A model generated the notes under the pieces. That model searched no databases and was not told the origin of the DNA. It saw only the letters and a program-made list of their open reading frames with translations. DNA of 49,394 nucleotides from Mastigamoeba balamuthi (Eukaryota > Evosea > Mastigamoebida > Mastigamoebidae): NCBI GenBank assembly GCA_902651635.1, contig CACRSC010001202.1, positions 15,059 to 64,452 of the forward strand, read 5' to 3'. Below are positions 1 to 12,436 of this stretch, one piece after another. Each line of letters starts with the position of its first letter. The stretch's first letter is position 1. The position numbers and the translations under genes were made by a program.

Positions 1-54
1 CTGCTGTGGCGCAGGGGCGGGGGCCACCGCGGGGAGGCCTGTGGTGTCGGACAT
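1..54 (-). CDS. N-terminal fragment of an unidentified protein (runs off the window)
   Basis: An ATG on the minus strand at 54 opens a frame that stays open to the window edge, giving 18 codons beginning MSDTTGLPAV and rich in Ala and Pro. The fragment is too short to name. The GC-rich third positions resemble those of neighbouring genes, which is the only support for it being coding. It could equally be chance. Confidence 0.3.
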   Translation of the reverse strand, partial: MSDTTGLPAVAPAPAPQQ

Positions 55-430
55 CGCTGGAGTTGTTGTGCTGGTGGCTCTGATAGGTTTTTGCCGCGTT
101 TTGAAAATAAAAGATAGCTGGTGACATCACCAAGCAAGGAGCGCGCGGGATGCCTCTCTCGGTGGCGTGGCCCCACGCTCTGGATCCATTAGGAGAAGAG
201 CACGGGCACTAGCATGTCTGGAAGGCGCCCAGACCTGGGAACAGCATCAATTGAACAGAGGGGCTACTCGAATAATGGTCCGTCTGGCTTCAAAGAAAGA
301 GTGATGCCTGCCCATCCACCTGGCAAGGCTGACCATGCTGCCTGCGCTCAGGGGGCCCAATAGAGATGAGAGCTTGTTGCTATGTTCATGCGTGGTGAGG
401 GACGGCCAGAACTAGACCTGCCGAGACGCC
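55..430. other. Intergenic, no gene seen
   Basis: This 376-base stretch separates the left-edge fragment from the 3' end of the first cathepsin gene. It holds AT-richer patches (around 98–130 and 245–275) and no frame that looks coding. The 3' UTR of the minus-strand cathepsin gene should lie in its right part. Confidence 0.4.
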
Positions 431-1483
431 TCAGAAGGTGGGGAAGATGAGCCCGTCCTCGATGCCGCACTCGTTCGCACCGCGGCGCATCTTGAAGAGC
501 CCGCGGTCGCCCCAGTCCTCGCCCCACGAGTTGGCGACGAGCCAGTACTTCTCGACCTCGCCCCGGACGCGCTGCTCGCCCCACCCGTAGAGCTTCACGA
601 CGTGGCCCCCCAGGTACTCGCCCGTCACGTGGTGGTACACGCCCCCCGCGAACGTCTTGAAGTCCTTGTAGACGGTGAAGGCCGCAGAGCCCGGGCCGTG
701 GCGGTAGATCTCGCTCATCATGCCCAGCTCGTCCTCGGCGTAGCCGTAGTCCCTCGACGCCGTCTTGTCCTCGTCCCACGAGGCGCCGTTCTCGCACTCC
801 CGCGTGCACCGCGGGGACTTCTGCGCGTCGGGCCAGCCGTAGGGGATGTACGAGCCGTACGGGGCGCACTCCTCCGAGACGATGCCCGTCTCGGAGAAGT
901 ACTGGAAGCCGCACGACTCGGGGGCGCCCCCGCATCCACCACAGCCCGAGCAGAAGGCCACGTCGGCCGCGGAGAGCTGCCTCTGCTGGCCCGTGGCGAG
1001 GCAGAGGCGGTCGGACATGGTCTGGATGGAGCCCAGCGCCCAGCAGCTCCCGCAGTGCCTCTGGTCGCGGATGTTCCTCATCACGCCCGAGCAGTCTGAG
1101 CAAAAATTGGAAAGTCAAAATTGAACTCTGCTGCTGTGCTCCCCCCCCCCCCCAGAACGCAGAACGAGAGAGCAGACAAACAACGGCGCAGTCGCACTTG
1201 CAAAGCGGGGCTCCGTCAGCGAGTCGAAAAACTTGGGGAGGGCGTTGCGGGCCGCCTGCGGAGGCGTCTGGAGCCGCGAGGCGCCGAGGGTGCGGATGCT
1301 GGGGAGGGGCCGGACGGCCGCGAGCCTCTCGACGGCGATCCTCGACGACACCGAGTCTGCGTCGGCGTACCACGAGGCTGCGGCGCGGTTGACAGTCTCG
1401 GCGACTTCGTGCAGCGTCTGGCCGCTGGCGGCGAGGGTCAGGGCGAGGACGAGACAGACGGAAACGAGGGCTGTCCTGCTCAT
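431..1483 (-). CDS. Cathepsin B-like cysteine protease, copy 1
   Basis: A secreted or lysosomal papain-family (C1A) protease. The coding exons are 1198–1483 and 431–1095, joined by a phase 1 intron (donor GTGCGA, acceptor CTCAG), giving 316 residues. The protein starts with a signal peptide (MSRTALVSVCLVLALTL) and a short propeptide. The catalytic Cys is in CGSCWALG (about residue 113), His in GGHVVKLYGWG (about 260) and Asn in ANSWGEDWG (about 284). The CSGCGGCGG segment is typical of cathepsin B. The region that carries the paired His of the mammalian occluding loop has no His here, so dipeptidyl-carboxypeptidase activity is unlikely (inference). The length fits short protist cathepsin B forms. 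The intron position and the 286-nt first exon match copy 2 at 6149–7203 exactly, so the two are duplicates. Confidence 0.92.
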
Positions 1484-1903
1484 GGTGTGTGCGACAACGA
1501 AACTGGCGAACGGGAGCACTGGCGGCCTCAACAAAAGGCGAATGACGTCATTAACATACAATGCATTTCCTCGTGACTTCACCCTTTTCCTCCGGTGGTG
1601 TGGGGAAAACGCAGAACCGGCGGCGCAGCCTCCAGGTGAGCTCGCCGAGGGTCCTGAGGGCAAGCCAGGAGCTCACGCGAGGAGCCGGAAACGCCGCGCG
1701 AAGCCTCTGAGTCACGACTAACATGTGTGGCGCCTGTGAAGCTCATTTCCTGTTGCTGGAATCGACATAGTTGTTGGGGCGGGGTGGTGGTTTGTGGCAT
1801 CCAATACAACTGACACTTTGCATTAGCCTTCACCCAGTCTGCGGAGACAGCAGCTACACAAACCCGAGAAAGCCGTGTCTGCTCCTTCAATACGGGCTGA
1901 GCA
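1484..1903. other. Intergenic upstream of cathepsin copy 1
   Basis: This 420-base stretch should hold the promoter of the minus-strand protease gene. I see no TATA box that I would defend and no convincing coding frame; open frames on both strands are short and low in protein character. Confidence 0.35.
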
Positions 1904-1955
1904 GGGCAGCACTCAACTCACGGCCGATAAGAGAGCGACATCTCTGAGACTCGTT
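1904..1955. repeat. 52-bp dispersed repeat, copy 1
   Basis: This segment matches 4119–4170 in the same orientation over 52 bases with four mismatches by my count (48/52). The shared core begins GGGCAGCACTCAACTCACGG. It lies just beside the degenerate cysteine-rich gene copy, and the second copy lies about 270 bp beyond the 3' end of the intact cysteine-rich gene, so both may be remains of one larger duplication that included the 3' flank. Confidence 0.75.
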
Positions 1956-1981
1956 TTTAATCGAGGTGAAGGTGAATACGA

Positions 1982-2178
1982 GGGGCTGGTCCACCGCACA
2001 CGAGGCCCGGAGTGCAATCGTCGGAACCGACAGAGCGCTTGCCCTTATCGACAGAGAAGGCAGACAGCAGGTGTTGCCGATGCACCGGCACGGGCAGAAG
2101 TAGCAGGGGCTGCCATCGGCAAATTTCTTATTCTGCAAACCTTTCCGTAGCACGCAGACTACGTTGCATGCGCCGCCC
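1982..2178 (-). pseudogene. Degenerate partial copy of the cysteine-rich GPI-type gene
   Basis: The sequence aligns base for base with about 4871–5066, the fourth exon and following splice donor of the intact gene at 4443–5688. The translated remnant keeps ADGSPCYFC and RCIGNTC against DADGSPCNFC and RCIDNTC in the intact gene. The copy has lost four bases exactly at the position of the intact gene's GTGAGT splice donor and contains frame-shifting indels. Upstream exons are not recognisable beyond about 2178. I read it as a decayed duplicate rather than an expressed gene. Confidence 0.7.
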
Positions 2179-2530
2179 GGGTCCACGTTGCTCGATTGCG
2201 CCCAGATCGTGCATCGACGCTGCGTCAAGCAGCGGGCAGAGGCTGGCGCGCGAAGTGCACATGAAGAGCTGTTCTCGCGGACCCTCGAAGGAGGCCGTCG
2301 GGAGGAACGACAAGTTCTCGTCGGCCACCACGGCGTCGAGGGTCGCGAACCTGCCAGATCCCGAGCAGCGCCGGCGCGCGGTACTCGATGGACTGCGTGT
2401 GGTCCTCCGCGCCTGTCGTCTCCAGGGATTATGCCTCCCCAGTGAGACCATTGGGAGCAAAGTGGGGGAAGCGTTCCACTTGATGATCTTGATGTGCGCC
2501 GCGGTGCAGACGCCATAGAACATATGACGG
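2179..2530 (-). pseudogene. Coding-like fragments, unresolved
   Basis: Three minus-strand pieces look protein-like but lie in different frames: a segment around 2450–2523 (reads YGVCTAAHIKIIKW), one around 2350–2410 (reads EDHTQSIEYRAPALLGIW), and one around 2200–2345 (reads VVADENLSFLPTASFEG). Possible intron borders exist between them, but no set of joins gave a clean gene. I do not recognise a family. It may be a decayed gene or a small real gene whose structure I could not solve. Confidence 0.25.
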
Positions 2531-2954
2531 CCAGCGCGCTGCCCAGAAGGGTCTTGGAGAGGAATTCAATTGATGAATCGAGATTGTGGGGTATCTTTGA
2601 AAGAGACCGAATGGCGGAGTGTAACGCCACCATCGCAAGCTTTTCTGGGGCCGTGCAGAACGGTCCGCTTCTGGATAACGACTGGCGCTGCCGCGTTTGC
2701 AATCGCCTTGTGGCACAGCACCCGTCTGTCGCGGAAGGTTCGCCCCCAACCGCTCGTGCGCGCCACCTCATTTCTTTAAAAGACCACAAGGTCACTTTTT
2801 GTTTAAGAAACCCCCGTCTCTCTCTCTCTTTTTGCTCCCGTCGCACTCTCCGTATTACCAGCTTCGTTGCACGCTATGCTTCTAAGACTACCTCGTGCGC
2901 GCTGCTTCTTTTCGCACACACCTTTTTGCTGGTTTAAAATTCCCATGTCGTGGA

Positions 2955-3965
2955 ATGTGGGCTCACTATGGAATTACAGACGAGTGGGCGCTGACATCGG
3001 CCCTCCTTCCGACCTTCACCAAGCTGTTCCTTTATCGGTTTGGGTACTCGGACGGAAAGATGACCAATAACAGCGAGAGTCGCGAGAGTGGCTTCACGAA
3101 GACCGCTCGAGAGCAGTACGGCGTCAACCGCGTACTTGTTAGCCCGTCTTTGCCTTCGTCCGTTCTTCCTGCCTCTTCTCAAGCGACTGCTCTCCAGGAC
3201 GGGAAGCCCCAGTGCAGGTGCCTGCTGACCAACGCGTTCCACGCTGCCTACTGTGTCCAGGTCTTGCATATCTTCAAGCTCGCGTGGTCGGGATGGCAGG
3301 ACGTAGTTGGCCTGGACGCCATCGACGACGTGCGCAACGCCATCACCCTCTGGAAGCCCATCGAGATGGCTTTCGATCAAGGTTTTTTCATCCTTTCTTC
3401 CCTTTGCACAGTCCTCCTTCCAGGGAAGCTCTACTTTGCTTACGAGAACGAGGAGTTCGTATGTCACATTGCGGACAGGAACCTCGTCGATCAGAACATC
3501 GAGCTGTTCGCTGGCAAACTCCGCAACGACCGTCGCTGGGTGTCGGCCGAAGGAGGTTTGCGCCTTTGGCCTTTGCTTGCATTTCTCGCCTCTCAGCCTC
3601 TCACCGCATGCCTTTCCCGCTGCCCGCTCTCTTCTCTCCCTCTTCCCAGCCCTTGCAGAGTTGAAGTTCGGTGATCTGGAGGGGAGGCCACTCGTTTTCA
3701 CCAACCCGCTTCGCCCGTACAAGCGCGTCCGGTGCTTCCAGGCGACCATGGTCTGGACAGCAGCAAGGAAGAACAATTGGCCGGAGTTCCCCATGCCGGT
3801 GCCTACCTCTTCCACCATTCTTCCCTCCTTCCCCTGGCACATTGTACCGTCGTCTGCTGTCAGGACTATTGGAACGAGGGCTTTGATGCCACGCAGGTCA
3901 GGCTCTTTCTGAACTCGCTCAGCGAGCACGTTCCACTGCCCCCGGAGGAGGAGGATACCCCTTGA
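2955..3965 (+). CDS. HNH_2-like domain protein, tentative (five exons)
   Basis: Exons 2955–3131, 3198–3381, 3424–3555, 3659–3798 and 3864–3965 join in phase to give 244 residues. The introns are 66, 42, 103 and 65 nt with GT–AG ends, and only the spliced frame is free of stops. The middle part (CRCLLTNAFHAAY followed by NAITLWKPIEMAFDQGKLYF) resembles the HNH_2 nuclease-like domain found in many fungal proteins, where NALTL…DLHxxFDxG is typical. The usual catalytic His in that segment is absent here, so nuclease activity is doubtful. The C-terminus is acidic (PEEEDTP). The start is the first ATG after a stop-containing AT-rich stretch. The exon structure is fairly secure; the family call is tentative. 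Confidence 0.6.
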
Positions 3966-4442
3966 TGCAGGCGGTTGCATCCCTTCCACCTCTCAGTCAC
4001 ACTTCGCAGACTGGGTGAGGCTAATTCAGAAACAGCAGCTTCGAAACCAAACTCGAGATTGTTGTGTCTGGTGCTTAATCAGCAGGTTGTGTATTTTTCA
4101 CACAATGCGGTCTGGGCTGGGCAGCACTCAACTCACGGCCAATAAGAGAGCAACATTTCTGAGTCTCGTTGTGTTGCCGAATTTAAAATGGCTGTTCTAG
4201 GAGACCCGATGATGCACATCAGCTGAATCACTGTTAGCATCTTCATTCTTTTGCACCTCCCGTCGTGGAGTGGCGGGTGAAGGAGTGGAGGGTGAATCAA
4301 GGGCGGGCTTGAGAAACTGAGGAGAAGTTGATCTGTGTGTCTACCCAAGGAGTTGTCGGGAAAGCCCCTTTGCCCCTGTCAGGCAATCGTCATCGAAACG
4401 AAACGATTGTCCTTGTTGAAGTGGGGTCTAGACCCCTGCTTC
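3966..4442. other. Intergenic between convergent genes
   Basis: This stretch lies between the 3' ends of the HNH-like gene (plus) and the cysteine-rich gene (minus). It contains the second copy of the 52-bp repeat and purine-rich sequence near 4255–4325. I see no gene in it. Confidence 0.45.
4119..4170. repeat. 52-bp dispersed repeat, copy 2
   Basis: This is the partner of 1904–1955, in the same orientation with four mismatches. It lies downstream of the intact cysteine-rich gene. Confidence 0.75.
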
Positions 4443-5688
4443 TTATACCCCGAGTGCTGCGAGTGCTGCAGCAGTGCAGACAAGACTCAGAGCAAGTACG
4501 GACGACGAGGCAGCCGACGCGCATAGTTGGCTGTCAAGGTAAGGCTTGAGTTGGAGGTAGAGGTCCTTGCACTTGGTCCAGGGCCTTGTCGTAATACATC
4601 TCAGGTAGTCCGACTGCTCAGCAGCGTTTTTGATCAGACCCGCCGCGAGGCAGCGGCCATCGCACCAGCAGCTGCCAGGAGCGTCGGGTGAGTTGATTTG
4701 AGACCGTCGCCGGTTGAGAGGAATAGAGGTACAGATAGTCTGTAGGGCAGCTCGCATCTGCATTGTACTTGCAGGTCGCGGAGGTATCAGGGAGCTGACG
4801 CCTGCAGACCCTCGTGTTGAGTCCTGCCGCAATGGTTGCGTAAGCCGACGAGCTCTCCAGGGCAATACGGGGGGCTGGCCCACTCACCGCACACGAGGCC
4901 CGGAGTGCAATCGCCGGTTTCGACGCAGCGCTCGCCCTCGCCGATGGAGAAGGGCAGGTGGCAGGTGTTGTCGATGCACCGACCCTGGCAGAAATTGCAG
5001 GGGCTGCCGTCGGCATCCATTTTCCTGCAGACCTTTCCGTCGCACGAAGACCCCACGTTGCATGCGCGGCCCCTCCTGTGCAAGAGGCTGGCGTCACCAG
5101 GAGGGAACTTGCTCGCGAGGGCTGAGTACAGACTGTGGGCAACTCTCTCCGTCGGGAATGCGGTTCGTCGAATCGCCGCAGACACCGGAATGGCAGACGA
5201 CGCCCTCGCCTATGCACTGGTCGTCCACAACGCAGCTCTCGCCGGGCATCCTGCTCGGACGGCAAATTCCATCGAGGCACATCGACGAGGGCCCGCACTG
5301 CTCATGCTCGTCGCACAAGTCGCCTGCAACGCCGGTCAGAGAGGCAATGGGGGAAACGTCTACCGGCTTGGAGATAGGGAACACAGACACCACGGGACCA
5401 TCCTGCCTGCTTGCAGTCTGCGATGGAGTGAGGCTGAGAGGACAGAAGGGAGTGTGGCGTACACGAGTCCGTGCAAAACCAATCGTCTTGGACATCCCTG
5501 CCGCAGGACTCCCCACTGCCGACGCAGTGCGAGGTCATGCAAACGTAGTCCGCGCGTCTGGTAGTCCTGTTGAAGGCGGCAGGATGGCTGGCGGTCCCCT
5601 GAGAGAGCGGCAGGTCCACGTCCCACGTGCTTGTGTGGGCCAGCACAGAGCCAGCAGCGAGCAAGCACAGAAGAAACAGATGGATCAT
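4443..5688 (-). CDS. Secreted cysteine-rich protein with GPI-anchor-type tail
   Basis: Six exons (5463–5688, 5364–5417, 5134–5323, 4888–5075, 4733–4823, 4443–4671) join in phase to give 325 residues; one intron has a perfect GTGAGT donor. The protein begins with a signal peptide (MIHLFLLCLLAAGSVLA). It then carries many Cys pairs in short C-x5-C-x5-C type modules (for example CDEHEQCGPSSMCLDGIC and CVVDDQCIGEG), reminiscent of EB or dickkopf-like Cys modules. It ends in a small-residue stretch plus hydrophobic tail (VLALSLVCTAAALAALGV) as expected for GPI anchoring. It is probably a cell-surface protein; the ligand or function is unknown. A decayed partial copy lies at 1982–2178. Confidence 0.75.
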
Positions 5689-6148
5689 GGGTCCTCTATG
5701 TGCTATGAACCTGTGACTAATAGAACAGTGAGCTGCAACGAGGGCTGGCAGGTCATCAGCCCACCTTTTCTGGAATAGCGCGAATTCGACACCCGGCGGG
5801 TTGGAGAACGGCTGGCGTGTTCAATCAATTTGTGAAGTGCTAGATTTCTCACTCAGACCTCTGAGTTTCTCCTCTTGTTGAAGGCTCTACGACACGGGTG
5901 TTGGCAATGGTTGCAGGTGCTTGTATTGAACAGGTCCCCGTTTCTCAACCGCTCAACGCCCTTCGTTGTGAGAAATGCCGTTACTGCAGAGGGTTCGGTC
6001 TCGGCTGCTGCAGTAGGAGCTGGGGGCTTGGGACTCTTTCGAGAGGTTCCGCGTTGGAAGAAGGGAGAAAGCTATGTTCAAAATTGACACATGTGCAGAT
6101 GCGGTAACGCTCGGGCTGCGAGCGTGGCGGCCGAGAGGGCGATCCTCA
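5689..6148. other. Intergenic, no gene seen
   Basis: This is the presumed promoter of the cysteine-rich gene (left part) and the 3' flank of cathepsin copy 2 (right part). Small open frames near 5875–6107 have no protein-like features. Confidence 0.4.
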
Positions 6149-7203
6149 TCAGAACGTGGGGAAGATGAGCCCGTCCTCGATGCCGCACTCGTTGATGCCG
6201 CGACGCATCATGAAAAGCCCCTCGTCGCCCCAGTTGATGCCCCACGAGTTGGCGACGAGCCAGTACTTCTCGACCTCGCCCCGGACGCGCTGCTCGCCCC
6301 ACCCGTAGAGCTTCACGACGTGGCCCCCGAGGTAGTCGCCCGAGACGTGGTGGTACACGCCCCCCGTGAACGTCTTGAAGTCCTCGTAGACGCGGAAGGC
6401 CGCAGAGCCCGGGCCGTTGCGGTAGATCTCGCTCATCATGCGGCGCTCGCCCTCGACGTAGCGGAAGCTGCGGGAGGTCGTCTTGTTCTCGTCCCACGGC
6501 TCGTCCGAGTTCTCGCACTTGGGGCGGCACTCGGGCGACTTCTCCGAGTCGGGCCAGTCGCCCGGGATGTACGACTCGTACGGGGCGCACTCCTCCGAGA
6601 CGATGCCGACGCGCGAGAAGTAGCGGAAGCCGCACGACTCCTGGGCGCCGCCGCAGCCGCCGCAGCCCGAGCAGAAGGCCAGGTCTGCCGAGCTGAGCAG
6701 CGTCAGCTGGCCCGTGGCGAGGCAGAGGCGGTCGGACATGGTCTGGATGGAGCCCAGCGCCCAGCAGCTCCCGCAGTGCCCCTGGTCGCGGATGTACCGC
6801 ATCAGGTCCGAGCAGTCTGCGCAGTCCACAGACATCAACGGTTATCGTAGGGCACTTTTCTCTGTTTCCCGGGGGAAAACCGGTAGCCCAGGGGAAGGAG
6901 CTGGGTTGAAGACGTACGCGAGAAGCGAGGCTCCTCGAACGAGTTGAAGAACTTGGGGAGGACCTGGCGCGTGGTGGCCTGCTGCAGCGAGGCGCCGAGC
7001 GAGCGGATGGACTCGAGCGGCCTGACTGCAGCAAGCCGCGAGACGGCGATCCGCGACGACTCCGAGTCGGCGTCGGCGTACCACGAGGCCGTGGCCCTGT
7101 TCACCTCCTCGGCGATCTCGTGCAGCCTCTTGTTGGTGGAGCCCTCGGCGAGCGCCAGGGCGAGGGCGACGACGAGGAGGGTGGCTGTCCTGCTGCTGCT
7201 CAT
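6149..7203 (-). CDS. Cathepsin B-like cysteine protease, copy 2
   Basis: Exons 6918–7203 and 6149–6816 join at a phase 1 intron (donor GTACGT, acceptor GCAG) to give 317 residues. A signal peptide (TATLLVVALALALAEG) and a propeptide are followed by the mature domain with catalytic Cys in CGSCWALG (about 113), His in GGHVVKLYGWG (about 261) and Asn in ANSWGINWG (about 285). It shares the exon length, intron position and most of the mature sequence with copy 1 (431–1483) but differs in the segment after EECAPY, which binds near the active-site cleft in this family. Like copy 1 it lacks the occluding-loop His pair. Expected role: digestion in the endolysosomal system or outside the cell. Confidence 0.93.
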
Positions 7204-8135
7204 CCTGAGGACTCTCTCTTGGCTGTGGCTTGGCTGGTTGTTGAGAACTGTGGCCTCAGCGACAGGGGGATTATAAGGCGGTTATCAGTGATGTCAGAAC
7301 CTCTGAATTCACGTGACCTCACTGGTGGCTTTTCTGCGTGGGGAAACCAGGCGTTCCCACGGGTGCGGCTGTGTTCACTCGTGGCGAGCCCCCCAGAGAC
7401 AGAGCGTGGCTGCGGCAGGCTGGCGGCCCCCGCTCAGTCGCGCGCAAGGCTTGCGAGATGGGACTGGACCGGCGTCCGCTGCCAGGGGGGCATTTCCTAC
7501 GGGTTTCGGCTTTGGAAATTCGACCGTGGTGGCGTTGTCGAATTCGCAGTGTTGCTTTGTCCATCGGCTTCTCACTTCTCTTCAACTGGTCTCGGAGCGC
7601 CGGCAGGGCTGGCGCCACAGGGTCAGCCGCCTCGCTCGTGGGCAGAGCGTCTGCTGATATGGCCCTCACCACAACGACAGCGGCTTCACGTCGGCCAGTG
7701 AGAGCCCTCGAGCTGCTGTCATAACCGCCGCACCTACGCGGACATGCTAATGCGCCGTTCTCCCGTGCCCCACGCGGTGCGCCTTGATCGCTGGCTCAGC
7801 CCGGGAGCGGACTCCAGCATGCCGAGGGTGCTGCTATTGGGGCGACCGAGTGGCCCACTTGGCGATGAGAGAGAGGAACACATTGAGGGGTTGAGGCCGA
7901 GGACGTCTGCAGTGTCGCGAACTCAAACGAACTTCTGCACTGCAGACCTGTGCGACGTACATCGCACGCGCCCGCTTGGTGCATCAGTTTCAATGCCCAC
8001 CCACGAAGCACCGGGGCACATAGAGAAAAATCGAGCGACGCGGGATGTCTGCGGGGCAGTGTTTCCAGGGAAGGGAAACGCGGTCGGGCAGGCACCGCGG
8101 GAGGGAAGGGGAGGTGGGGGCGTGGTGGGTGGTGT
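7204..8135. other. Intergenic, 0.93 kb, no supportable gene
   Basis: The stretch separates the 5' end of cathepsin copy 2 from the 3' end of the RuvB-like gene. It has open frames of up to about 130 codons on both strands, but they overlap each other, show no recognisable domain and are Arg- and Ser-rich as expected for shadow frames in GC-rich DNA. A small unrecognised gene cannot be excluded. Confidence 0.35.
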
Positions 8136-10335
<2,200 letters not shown>

Positions 10336-10575
10336 CTCTGCGGGCGCCAAAACAAAAGCTGAGATACGCGTATCTTCGGATATTTCGGTGCCCCCGCTTG
10401 TGGGAGCGAAATCAAATGATTGCATTGTCAGCCTTCTCGGGCACCGACGCCCGGCTGATCACCTATGTCGTTTCTTCCCTCTCTTGGGAGATCTACGTGT
10501 GGGAGCTACCTGACCTCAACGTGAAGTTGAGAGGGGTGGTACATGTGGGGTTCCGCAAAAACGTCAGTGTATTTT

Positions 10576-11832
10576 TCACAGCACGCGTGCTGTGCTTCCC
10601 GAGCCAACGAGCAGCGAGGGTGGTGCTGCCCTGCCAGCGTTCCAGAACAGCCTGGGCAGCGCGGCCAGGGCCAGCAGCGCCACCGACACCCCAGCCACCA
10701 GAGAGACCTCGCTGAGCAGCACCACCGCCAGTGCCAGCGATCCTCCCTGAAGCGCAGTGTGCACTGTGCCCTCTGCGCCGAACAGGCAGCCCGCCAAGCC
10801 GTGGTCCCCGCAGCGGCCCAGGGCCAGCAGCGCCACGACGGCCAGCAGCCCGCACAGCGCGGCGGCCAGCGGGCACCCCAGCGAGCGCAGCAGCCAGCCA
10901 GGCGCGTGGAGCAGCGCCACGCAGCAGGCGCTGGCCAGCGGGCTCAGCCTCCATGCCTGCGCACTCGCCGCTCCCTCGCGTGGCGACGGCAATGGCAACA
11001 GCGCGGCACTGCTGGCGCTGCCCATGGCCAGGGAACTCTGTGGCACGATCAGCACTGAGGGCGCANNNNNNNNNNNNNNNNNNNNNNNNNNNNNNNNNNN
11101 NNNNNNNNNNNNNNNNNNNNNNNNNNNNNNNNNNNNNNNNNNNNGTCGGCCCTGAGCCTAAGCTGCTGGTTCTCGCCCTCGAGGCCGCGGACGCCGGACC
11201 GTAGGTGCTCTGCACGCTGCCGGGCGTCTGCGAGCGACACAGAGGGCGCAGGCGAGGAGGCGGCGCCGTCGGCCCTGAGCCTGAGCTGCGTGTTCTCGCC
11301 CTCGAGGCCGCGGACGACGGACCTCAGGTGCTCTGCGCGCTGCCGGGCGTCTGCCAGCGCCCGCTCCCTGCGCCCCACGCGGGCCCTCTCCAGCGCCGCC
11401 CGCTGCTCGGCTGCCACTCTGCACCCGCCGCTCCCCGTCGTCCACGGCCTCGCGCAGGCGCCGCTGCGCCTCTGCTGTGCGCTGCTGGAGCCCGGGGACC
11501 TCGGAGAGCAGGCGGCTGCGCTCTGCCAGTGCGCGGTCCCTCTGTGCCGCAGAGTCCGCGGCCCTGCCCTGGTGCTGCAGCTGCTCGCCCTCCCTCTGCG
11601 AGCTGGCCAGCTGGCCCTCGAGCTGCAGCACGCGCTGCGACGCTGCCTGGGCCTCGCTGCGCTGCAGCAGGGATGCGCGCTGGCAGTCTGCGAGGTGGTG
11701 TCGGCAGCAGTGCAGCTGCCTCAGAAGCCTGGTGATCAGTTCCGCCTGCCGTGCCTGCCCTGAAATGGGGAGGTCGATGTGGGCCCGCAAGTGCTGCTGC
11801 CCCTCGGTGGCTGCTCCTGACCTTCTGCTCAT
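10576..11832 (-). pseudogene. Coiled-coil/membrane protein, tandem copy 1 (frameshifted, gapped)
   Basis: This is a duplicate of 12437–13786. It starts MSRRSGAATEG and has the same coiled-coil region (AQAASQRVLQLEGQLASSQR) and the same C-terminal membrane segments (WLLRSLGCPLAAALCGLLAV). Relative to copy 2 it has a two-base deficit near 11414–11420 (GTGCAGAGTGGCAGCCGAG against GTGCAGAGGGCGGCGGCAG), which changes frame in the middle of the coiled coil. A run of 79 Ns (11066–11144) falls inside the repeat region, so the frame across it is unknown. It is either a pseudogene or a gene damaged by sequencing or assembly error in repetitive sequence. Confidence 0.6.
11066..11144. other. Assembly gap (79 Ns)
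   Basis: A run of N lies inside the short repeats of the coiled-coil gene copy 1. Its true length is unknown. In copy 2 the corresponding region contains six units of 16–17 codons, which would explain a failed assembly. Confidence 0.99.
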
Positions 11833-12074
11833 TTCTGTTCAGGGATCTGCATAAGGCGGGCTTGCTCGTTGTCTGTGTTGTGGACCTTGTTATGCAAGAG
11901 CCCCGTTTTTATCGGCGGTGCGGTTGTAGTTCCGAGAACCCCGCCTGATTCATGCGATTATGGGCTGCTTACGGTGAAAAATCCACACAAATAGGGAACT
12001 CTCTGCGCCGTGGGTCGTGTGTGATCGTGTCTGGTCAATAAATCTTGAGGTCACATGACATAATATTGCAACAA

Positions 12075-12105
12075 TGCTATACCCACTGAGCTAATGGGGA
12101 GTTTA
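12075..12105 (-). other. tRNA-like half (box A), no complete tRNA
   Basis: On the minus strand the sequence TAGCTCAGTGGGTATAGCA reads as a good D-arm/box A. No 3' acceptor strand complements the 5' side, and the only box B candidate downstream (TGACCTCAAGATT, about 12042–12055) is poor. It is best read as a tRNA relic or tRNA-derived element between the two tandem coiled-coil genes. Confidence 0.4.
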
Positions 12106-12436
12106 AACCTCTTCTGTAACCCAGTATCCCCTAGGCTTCTTACACTTGCAAACATGTCGGTTATGTAGTTGTGAAGAACGGAGTTGCGCGAGCACCTAAG
12201 AATGAAAGTCATCCCTATGGCCGGTATGACCGGAGATTCACACCCCCCACGTCAGGATCTCAAGGGGCTCGCAGGGGTACAGCTGGCCCGGCATCCAATC
12301 CGGTACGAACGCGAGATTCTTGTTGGGCGCTACGCTGGGGGGCTGCGAATAGACGACTGCCAGCCACAGGCAGCAGCCACAACGCGTAACAGAGGGGTGG
12401 TGAAACGATGGGTTCCGCAAAAAATAAGTCTGTGTT

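Noticed and set aside
1887-2846. Open frame of 319 codons on the minus strand
   Set aside because: It contains the decayed Cys-rich exon in only its last third; the rest is Arg/Ser-rich shadow and does not match the more protein-like frames of the same stretch.
7319-7724. Overlapping open frames of 110–130 codons on both strands
   Set aside because: Neither has a recognisable domain or clear splice partners; composition fits chance frames.
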